Shown here one piece after another: positions 58,341-64,000 of a stretch of 64,000 nucleotides of DNA. Where the stretch lies: contig NZ_JACGYX010000005.1 of NCBI RefSeq assembly GCF_014119005.1, positions 1 to 64,000 of the forward strand, read 5' to 3'. Within the stretch, counting starts at the first letter, position 1; the number at the start of each line of letters is the position of its first letter. The stretch comes from Psychrobacter sp. GP33 (GTDB taxonomy: Bacteria; Pseudomonadota; Gammaproteobacteria; Pseudomonadales; Moraxellaceae). The notes under the pieces are model-generated. The model did no database searches. It saw only the letters and a program-made list of their open reading frames with translations, and had not been told where the DNA came from. Both the position numbers and the translations under genes were made by a program.

Positions 58341-60242
58341 ATGGAAAGTGATTTTGAGCGCTGTGACAATCAGGTATCTGAAGAGTTTAATAAATGTGCC
58401 TTACACCTTTCCAGTGAAGAGGTCAAAAATCAAGACGTAGATCTTCATATTATAAATTCCCCCGATCTATTTATCGATTATTTACTGGAAAAGGTAAGAT
58501 GTCTCAATGGTTTAGAGAATGAAAAGGATTTTGATGTTTTAAAGCTCGTTACTTTGGATGATTTGAGGTTTAATAAATTTCACGATAAAGATGATGTAAT
58601 AAATATTATCAGCAATAGTGTGTTGTACATAGAGAACATAGAGTTCTCTAAAGTAGAAGATAATATTTTGGAAAATTTTAGCTATATAGTAGATAAGTTT
58701 AAAAAAGTATACTTTACTAACTGCTCATTTAATAGTGAACTGATAAGTAATAGGTATTTTAAATACTACTCTAACTGTACTTTTAATGAAATTTTGAAAT
58801 TAGAAGCAGATTTAATATATTGTGATAAAAGTAAAATTGACAAAGATGGGCCTAAATTAGATATATCCGAAGATAAATACAGGTATTCTAAATGTATATT
58901 CGAAAAAAATGTAAGCATAAATAATAATGGTGATTATAATTATATATGCTATAACCTATTTCATGATTGTACTTTTAATAAAGACATAACTATTAAAAAA
59001 ATAAAAATTAATAGTGTTCTCATAAATATATCTGAGATGTTGGAAGGTTTAGATAAAAAATGTAACGATGAGGACTGTAAGAAGATATTAGTAGATTATA
59101 GAAAAAGATATTATTTCAATAAGATTAGTATATTAAATTGTGAGTTTGAAAGTAATTTCAAACTTAACTTTATAAATATAGATTATGAAAAAGAGATAGT
59201 AAATAAAAATATAGATAAGTATAATAAAGAATATATGAATTTGTTAGATAATATAAAAGATATATTTAGCATAAACATCTTGCTAATTGAAGGGACTAAA
59301 TTTAATAAAAAATTTGAATTGAAAAATTGCATAATAAATGATTTTACATTTGAAGATTCAAATGTAAAAGGAATATTTGATGTATATAAAAGTTCATTTG
59401 TAAAAGCTAGATTCTATAAAAGTATTTTTGAGGAATTCGCTGCCTTTGAGCAAGTGGTATTTGGTGATGGAAAAAGTGAAAATAAGACGGAGTTTATATA
59501 CACTACTTTTAAAGACTTTTCTAATTTTAGGGATACAAAATTTAAGTCAGGTTTAAGTTTTTCAAAAGCAAATTTGAAGCAAGAACCTAATTTTTTAAAC
59601 ACGGAAATAAATACGAAAGATACTGATAGAGAGACTTTTAGAATAATAAAACAGTCTTTTGATGATGTTGGTAATAAGCTTGAAGCAAATAAATTCTTTA
59701 CTGAGGAAATGAAGGCTTATAAGAAAGAACTTAATGACATAAAAGTCAAGGAAATTGAATATATTAGAAAGATAAAAGAAAATAATAAAGATGTAAAAAT
59801 TAAGAAATATAAAAAAGATAAGGTTTACGAAGAGTCCAGAAGAGCTAGATGGGTCTTCAATGTTAACAACTTTATTTCTGAATTTGGTGAGAATTATCTC
59901 AGGCCAATTTTCATTTTAATTGTCTCGGTTTTTGTATATACAGTAATAACTGTATGGAATAAGTGGTATTTTAAAAGTCATGTGTACTTTGTGTCATTGG
60001 ATTGGGTCAACAATGCTTCATGGAGTAAATGGTATTTTGAGAGTCACGATTATTTTATGTCATGGAAATGGTTTGACGCGATATCAAGTTTTTTTAATGA
60101 ATTTGCAGTAAATATACTTCCATTTAGAGTATTTATCAAAGATAGAAATGGAATTGAGTTCATAAGCTTATTTTTCTATATCTGGTTTGCTATATTAATT
60201 TGGCAGATAATCATAGCTGTCAAACGACATACGCAACGTTAA
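58341..60242 (+). CDS. AT-rich pentapeptide-repeat-like membrane protein
   Basis: The 633-residue protein has degenerate pentapeptide-type repeats (scattered FxNCxF, FxKAxF-like units such as CTFNKDI, SFVKARFYKSIF, TTFKDFSNFRDTKF) at about 125-430. A helical stretch with RETFRIIKQSFDDVGNKLEANKFF follows, then a Lys-rich coiled coil (480-510) and a C-terminal membrane part with hydrophobic segments at about 518-535 and 605-628. Lys, Asn and Ile codons dominate; in 59161-59220 only 9 of 60 bases are G or C. This is unlike valS and signals transfer. The stop sits inside the next gene's ribosome binding site. No function is known. Confidence 0.8.
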   Translation: MESDFERCDNQVSEEFNKCALHLSSEEVKNQDVDLHIINSPDLFIDYLLEKVRCLNGLENEKDFDVLKLVTLDDLRFNKFHDKDDVINIISNSVLYIENIEFSKVEDNILENFSYIVDKFKKVYFTNCSFNSELISNRYFKYYSNCTFNEILKLEADLIYCDKSKIDKDGPKLDISEDKYRYSKCIFEKNVSINNNGDYNYICYNLFHDCTFNKDITIKKIKINSVLINISEMLEGLDKKCNDEDCKKILVDYRKRYYFNKISILNCEFESNFKLNFINIDYEKEIVNKNIDKYNKEYMNLLDNIKDIFSINILLIEGTKFNKKFELKNCIINDFTFEDSNVKGIFDVYKSSFVKARFYKSIFEEFAAFEQVVFGDGKSENKTEFIYTTFKDFSNFRDTKFKSGLSFSKANLKQEPNFLNTEINTKDTDRETFRIIKQSFDDVGNKLEANKFFTEEMKAYKKELNDIKVKEIEYIRKIKENNKDVKIKKYKKDKVYEESRRARWVFNVNNFISEFGENYLRPIFILIVSVFVYTVITVWNKWYFKSHVYFVSLDWVNNASWSKWYFESHDYFMSWKWFDAISSFFNEFAVNILPFRVFIKDRNGIEFISLFFYIWFAILIWQIIIAVKRHTQR

Positions 60243-60250
60243 GGAACACC

Positions 60251-61558
60251 ATGAACCATCTCACCGTCGGACAACGCTCACCGTTAAGCAATCTTGGTAT
60301 TGATGATACAGCACTAATCACGCTCAAATTCATTCGTCAAAGTCCGATAGAGATGGACATCAGCTGCTTTGCGTTAGATGCAGCGGGCAAGCTTATCAAT
60401 GATGATTACATGGTGTTTTATAATCAGATGTCCTCGCCATGTGAGCAAATAAAGCTTACGCATTATGAATCGCAGCCGTCATCAATTAAAAGCATACAAG
60501 CTGAGTTCAAAATCAACTTAGCCAAACTACCAGCCACAGTAGATAGCTTATTTTTTGTGTTATCGGCTGATACACTGCTCAATCAAATTCAATCGTTAGA
60601 GATTAGCATTTGGCAGCAAACCCAAAAAGCGCAGGCAGAATATCAAGCCGCAGATTTTGCTCAGCAGCAAGCCAGTATGCTGATGCAGATTTATCGTAAA
60701 AATGGTATTTGGCGTTTAGCGAATGTTGCGCAAGGTTTTAACGGTGGCTTAGCAGCCATTGTTCAGCATTTTGGTGGCGAAGTAGAAGAGAGTGAAAGCG
60801 AAGCCATTTCTTCACAAGTTTCTCAGCCAGCCAAAATAAATACCTCAAAAGTTGCCTTAGAAAAAGTCATGTTGGACAAAGCACCCAAGCTCGTAAACCT
60901 TGCCAAAAAAGCTACCATCTCACTCGAAAAACGTCAATTACAGCAATTAACAGCTAAAGTTGCTTTAGTATTAGATGCGACTGGTTCAATGAATAGACAA
61001 TATAAAGAAGGTCGAGTGCAAGAAGTGGTCAATCGCTTGTTACCGTTAGCCGTCAGCTTTGATGATGACCAAGCACTGGATTGCTGGGCGTTTGGTCAGC
61101 ATTCACAGTATCTAGGCACAGTTGGACTGGATAATTATGAAGACTTTATTGATAGCGTGCAGGGCGGCTGGCGTAAATGGGAGCTGGGTTCACGTACTAA
61201 TAATGAAGCTGGCGTGATGGAAGCAGTGACGCAGTTTTATCAAAACGATGGGCTTGATGTACCAGTATACGTACTATTTATTAGTGATGGTGGGGTCAGA
61301 GATACGCGCGGTATCAGTAAAATCATGACCGAAGCCGCCAACTTGCCTATATTTTGGCAGTTTGTCGGTTTAGGAGGATATCATTATGGCATTCTAAAAG
61401 ATTTAGATGAGATGACAGGGCGACTGCTTGATAACTGTAGCTTTTTTGAGCTTGATGATTTAAATGATGTTAGCGAAGAGTTTCTTTATGAGAGTATGCT
61501 AGAAGAGTTCCCAAGCTGGCTGAATGAAGCCCGTAAGATTGGATTGATAACATCATAA
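60251..61558 (+). CDS. TerF-like protein: TerD domain plus vWA domain
   Basis: The 435-residue protein begins like a TerD domain (LTVGQRSPLS, then FALDAAGKLINDDYMVFYNQ) and carries the TerD end pattern YRKNGIWRLANVAQGFNGGL at about 147-166. A vWA domain follows (about 230-420) with the MIDAS DATGSM at 242-247, and FISDGGVRDT. This is the TerF layout of tellurium-resistance/stress operons, but no other ter gene is present. A longer frame opens at 60200 inside the preceding gene; AAGGAA at 60241-60246 fixes the ATG at 60251. Confidence 0.85.
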   Translation: MNHLTVGQRSPLSNLGIDDTALITLKFIRQSPIEMDISCFALDAAGKLINDDYMVFYNQMSSPCEQIKLTHYESQPSSIKSIQAEFKINLAKLPATVDSLFFVLSADTLLNQIQSLEISIWQQTQKAQAEYQAADFAQQQASMLMQIYRKNGIWRLANVAQGFNGGLAAIVQHFGGEVEESESEAISSQVSQPAKINTSKVALEKVMLDKAPKLVNLAKKATISLEKRQLQQLTAKVALVLDATGSMNRQYKEGRVQEVVNRLLPLAVSFDDDQALDCWAFGQHSQYLGTVGLDNYEDFIDSVQGGWRKWELGSRTNNEAGVMEAVTQFYQNDGLDVPVYVLFISDGGVRDTRGISKIMTEAANLPIFWQFVGLGGYHYGILKDLDEMTGRLLDNCSFFELDDLNDVSEEFLYESMLEEFPSWLNEARKIGLITS

Positions 61559-61574
61559 ATGGGGAGTAACCGTC

Positions 61575-61985
61575 ATGTTCACCATAAAAACAACATCAAC
61601 CGTAAAAGCCCTCACTTTAAGCGCCTTGTTGTTAAGCCTAAGCACTTGCGTCCTCGTTTCACCGCCGACCAATGAAGACACCATGACGGACGCCGATCTT
61701 ATTCGAGCTGCTGAGCAAAAAGAGTCAGCGCCAACCGAAGGCGCGCAGCAGTGGATGATTGGCTATCATCACGGTATTGCAGTGGTCAAATCATTCCAGT
61801 GCTCAGACCTCTGTCCGCAGAACACCTTGCGCGTGATTTATTATGACGTACCAACCGATGCGACTTGTGAGAATATCGGCGGCGTGACCAAATCCATATT
61901 AGTACCAATCGCCATTACCGTCATGCCAAAAGATTATTGCTTCCCTAAAGTGATTGCGAAGTATTGGGGCAGTGATGCACAGTAG
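61575..61985 (+). CDS. Small lipoprotein candidate behind the TerF-like gene
   Basis: The 136-residue protein has a signal peptide ending in LSLSTC (C25), a possible lipobox with an unusual Thr before the Cys. The mature part has four more cysteines (in FQCSDLC, DATC and DYC), suggesting disulfides in the periplasm. GGGGAG precedes the ATG, 16 bases after the previous stop, so co-transcription is likely. No family is recognised. Confidence 0.65.
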   Translation: MFTIKTTSTVKALTLSALLLSLSTCVLVSPPTNEDTMTDADLIRAAEQKESAPTEGAQQWMIGYHHGIAVVKSFQCSDLCPQNTLRVIYYDVPTDATCENIGGVTKSILVPIAITVMPKDYCFPKVIAKYWGSDAQ

Positions 61986-62050
61986 GAAAGGTGATTAATA
62001 TTCTACAAATGATCCTTAATGTTTATATCTCAGTGTCCAACTTGATAATA

Positions 62051-62083
62051 AAACCCGCTTTAGCTCAAACTTAAGCGGTTTTT
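62051..62083 (+). terminator. Rho-independent terminator after the lipoprotein candidate
   Basis: AAACCCGCTT (62051-62060) pairs with AAGCGGTTTT (from 62073) with one bulged C and a 12-base loop, followed by further Ts. Confidence 0.7.
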
Positions 62084-62114
62084 TATGCTAAAAATAAAAT
62101 GTGATGTATAAACT

Positions 62115-62149
62115 AATCATGAACACCCAATCATGAACACCTAATCACC
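62115..62149. repeat. 14-bp tandem repeat, 2.5 copies
   Basis: AATCATGAACACCC (62115-62128), AATCATGAACACCT (62129-62142) and the partial AATCACC (62143-62149) lie head to tail. No flanking structure explains it. Confidence 0.7.
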
Positions 62150-62388
62150 AAACTCAGTATCGACATAAGTAGCAGCGGTAAAAATTAGCGTCGCTACAAT
62201 AAAGCCGTTTATTAGCGCACTTTTTTACAAATAAAAGTAATAGGGCTGATAAGATAAACATCTAAGCATTAATTCTTATAAATTTTGACACGATATAAAT
62301 AGAAAAATAAACAGAAAATATGATATCGAATCTTGTAGTACACAAGATATTTTTAAATCAAGTTTCTCTAGGTTTAGGAATAATTACT

Positions 62389-62880
62389 ATGATAAAGATA
62401 AATATGTATGTCATTTTTTGGGTTGCTCTGTCGTTTTTTACCTTCCTTATTGCTATGAGTAATATAAAAGGTCATAGGTTAATCCGTGATAAAGGTTCTA
62501 TGTCAAAAGCACTAAGTAGCGATAGGCTTGATATTGAGTCCAGTTTTTATAGAACGGATGCAACGTGGCACGATATTATATTTTTCCACGCATCTGCGTC
62601 CGGTGTTGCTATCGTACTTTTGGTTCTAATTATCAAGGGTGAGGCATTGTTTCCTGGAACTGTAGTCTTTTTTGGCGTGCTTTCTTCCATCGCAATATTT
62701 ACCATTAGTATGGTGCTTCTTTTATTAGCATTCTATTTTTATACCATCTCCATTTTGAAACTTGGTAATACATTATCCAATATTCAAATTAATGGCAAAG
62801 AAATCAAAACTATGTACGCGATTATGGCCGTCTTTGGCTATTTCTTGATATTTACGATACTGGCGTTGATATTGATTTAA
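62389..62880 (+). CDS. Hypothetical membrane protein
   Basis: The 163-residue protein has four hydrophobic segments (about 6-24, 62-82, 90-118, 140-162) and a polar loop after the first. AGGA nine bases before ATG 62389 supports this start; an in-frame ATG at 62320 would add 23 residues but has no ribosome binding site. No family is recognised. It stands alone between terminators. Confidence 0.6.
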   Translation: MIKINMYVIFWVALSFFTFLIAMSNIKGHRLIRDKGSMSKALSSDRLDIESSFYRTDATWHDIIFFHASASGVAIVLLVLIIKGEALFPGTVVFFGVLSSIAIFTISMVLLLLAFYFYTISILKLGNTLSNIQINGKEIKTMYAIMAVFGYFLIFTILALILI

Positions 62881-62914
62881 AACCTAATAACCGAGCACAA
62901 TTGATTTAAGAAAT

Positions 62915-62950
62915 AAAAACCGCTTATAGCAAAGGCTATGAGCGGTTTTT
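62915..62950. terminator. Bidirectional terminator at 62.9 kb
   Basis: AAAAACCGCTTATAGC (62915-62930) pairs with GCTATGAGCGGTTTTT (62935-62950), 16 positions with one G-U and an AAAG loop. The flanking genes converge. Confidence 0.92.
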
Positions 62951-62978
62951 AATTTATCTAAACTATCAAATAATAGCT

Positions 62979-63818
62979 TTATTTTTGTTCAGCATATAAA
63001 GGATCAAGCATTTTTGGCAAAGTATAGCTGCTATCGACAGGCATTTTGAATACATTACCTTGGACGACACCTGTTTTTACCCATTCAATTTGGTTGGTCT
63101 CAAGATTTACTAGATAAATAGCATAGTTTTGTCCCTTCTGTAGCGTAGAAACATAGGCACCACCAGTGGCGACTGCTGTAGCAGTACCCAATACCAGTGA
63201 CGCACCAATAGAGGGTTTACTACCTGTTACCATCGATACAAAAGCTTTGTTAGTGCCTTCAATCTTACGGATACTATTCAAGCTATTATTATCTAATCCC
63301 AATGCAGTATAGGTAGTTTTGGCTTTATTTGCTTCAGTTTTCTTCTTATCAAGTGCAGTATATAGATTTAGATAAGCCTGATTGGCGACGGTGTCAAACT
63401 TATTGGTTGAGCTAAGCACAGGATAGGCTGTATTTAACTTATCTTTAGCTTTGTCCGTAATTAAGATATCCATCTTAGTCAGCGTTTCTTTGGTCAACGT
63501 ACCGCAGACAAAGGGCGATGACGTATTGCTAACTTTTATCCCTTTTTCAGTCAGACGCGTTTTGATGGTCTGTGCCATAGCTAGAGCAGCAAGGTCAGAA
63601 TGTTGATACATAATATCGTTTTTACCCATCTCAACCCGCACGATACAGCCATCAGTGATAATAGCAACTGCTTGATTGGCTAAGGTTTTTTGCGTTTGAT
63701 CGTAGGCTGAGCGTGACTCAGGATTCACGGTCGCACAACCACTGAATGCAGTAATAGCAGCGAGCGCTAAAGGCAGAGTAACTGATTTAGCAACTTTCGG
63801 AATAAAAAGCTTTATCAT
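62979..63818 (-). CDS. Lipoprotein of unknown function
   Basis: The 279-residue protein has a signal peptide with lipobox FSGC (C28), so it is a likely lipoprotein. The mature part begins polar, has two further cysteines (C58 and one near 104) and a glycine/alanine/valine-rich segment near 205-225 (SLVLGTATAVATGGAYVS) that could insert into or contact a membrane. AAGGA five bases before the ATG supports the start. The protein ends LDPLYAEQK. No family is recognised. Confidence 0.75.
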   Translation of the reverse strand: MIKLFIPKVAKSVTLPLALAAITAFSGCATVNPESRSAYDQTQKTLANQAVAIITDGCIVRVEMGKNDIMYQHSDLAALAMAQTIKTRLTEKGIKVSNTSSPFVCGTLTKETLTKMDILITDKAKDKLNTAYPVLSSTNKFDTVANQAYLNLYTALDKKKTEANKAKTTYTALGLDNNSLNSIRKIEGTNKAFVSMVTGSKPSIGASLVLGTATAVATGGAYVSTLQKGQNYAIYLVNLETNQIEWVKTGVVQGNVFKMPVDSSYTLPKMLDPLYAEQK

Positions 63819-64000
63819 GAATATCCTTATGAATGATAGAAATACTATTGTTATAGGTTACTTACAATTGTTATCGAAGCTGTTAGTTATAGTTACCAAA
63901 AACGTACAATTAAAAAACAGTCGAATTATGTCTTAATATTAATAATGTGTCTATTAAAAAATAAGTATTTCTTTATTAAAGTTATTCACACTATTGAAAA

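Larger units (their letters stand above)
61986..62388. other. Intergenic region with terminator and short tandem repeat
   Basis: These 403 bases hold a likely terminator (62051-62083) and a 14-base tandem repeat (62115-62149). An upstream extension of the next frame to ATG 62320 is possible but lacks a ribosome binding site. Confidence 0.55.

Noticed and set aside
60200..60250. Longer N terminus for the TerF-like protein
   Set aside because: It would overlap the preceding gene, and AAGGAA at 60241-60246 is placed correctly for ATG 60251.
1..64000. CRISPR arrays, insertion sequences, integrases and prophage genes
   Set aside because: No regularly spaced repeats, no transposase- or integrase-like proteins and no terminal inverted repeats with target duplications were found by reading.

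Overview
The window looks like a chromosomal segment of a gammaproteobacterium of the family Moraxellaceae, most probably Psychrobacter. This rests on recognising the protein sequences and gene order (tRNA-Trp, secE-nusG-rplKAJL-rpoBC, then ponA divergent from pilMNOPQ-aroK-aroB), a moderately AT-rich base composition and frequent AT-rich spacers. No search was run, so the genus is an inference. No rRNA, CRISPR array, transposase, integrase or phage gene was seen.

Layout. 1-96 is the tail of an unrecognised gene. 229-13351 is the translation/transcription block: tRNA-Trp, SecE, NusG, ribosomal proteins L11, L1, L10 and L7/L12, and RNA polymerase beta and beta'. Its long spacers hold RNA structures: a candidate L1 site before rplK, a 455-base rplJ leader, a strong terminator plus a 23-bp hairpin between rplL and rpoB, and a hairpin between rpoB and rpoC. 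13687-25315 holds penicillin-binding protein 1A, the type IV pilus alignment and secretin operon pilMNOPQ, and shikimate kinase, dehydroquinate synthase and a SPOR-like membrane protein. 25442-31363 carries a FUSC-type membrane protein, an orphan PotD-type lipoprotein, a short-chain dehydrogenase, a small membrane protein and an AbgT transporter. 31458-35318 (minus) is parC with an AT-rich membrane protein directly behind it and a HAD phosphatase. 35576-43889 has a YfbK-like vWA lipoprotein, two tandem long-chain acyl-CoA synthetases, RNase PH and a secreted NlpC/P60-like protein. 44002-49784 (minus) has HemJ, BioB, an SCP2-domain protein, a DUF368 protein and SerB. 50227-55000 has a YtjB-like membrane protein divergent from serB, a small acidic protein, a YecA/UPF0149 protein, two YbjQ-family proteins and an FNT-family channel. 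valS follows at 55236-58190.

The last 5.8 kb (58341 to the end) is the accessory region. A very AT-rich pentapeptide-like membrane protein is followed, with its stop codon inside the next ribosome binding site, by an orphan TerF-like (TerD plus vWA) protein and a small lipoprotein candidate; a small membrane protein and another lipoprotein come after. The pentapeptide/TerF pair is the best candidate for an undescribed system, but no function can be read from the sequence alone.

Rho-independent terminators are abundant and easy to read here. They mark most transcription-unit ends and several are shared by convergent genes. Several starts were chosen inside longer open frames because the Shine-Dalgarno sequence lies inside the first codons of the longer version (potD, both fadD genes, hemJ, bioB, SCP2, HAD, DUF368, yfbK-like, terF-like).
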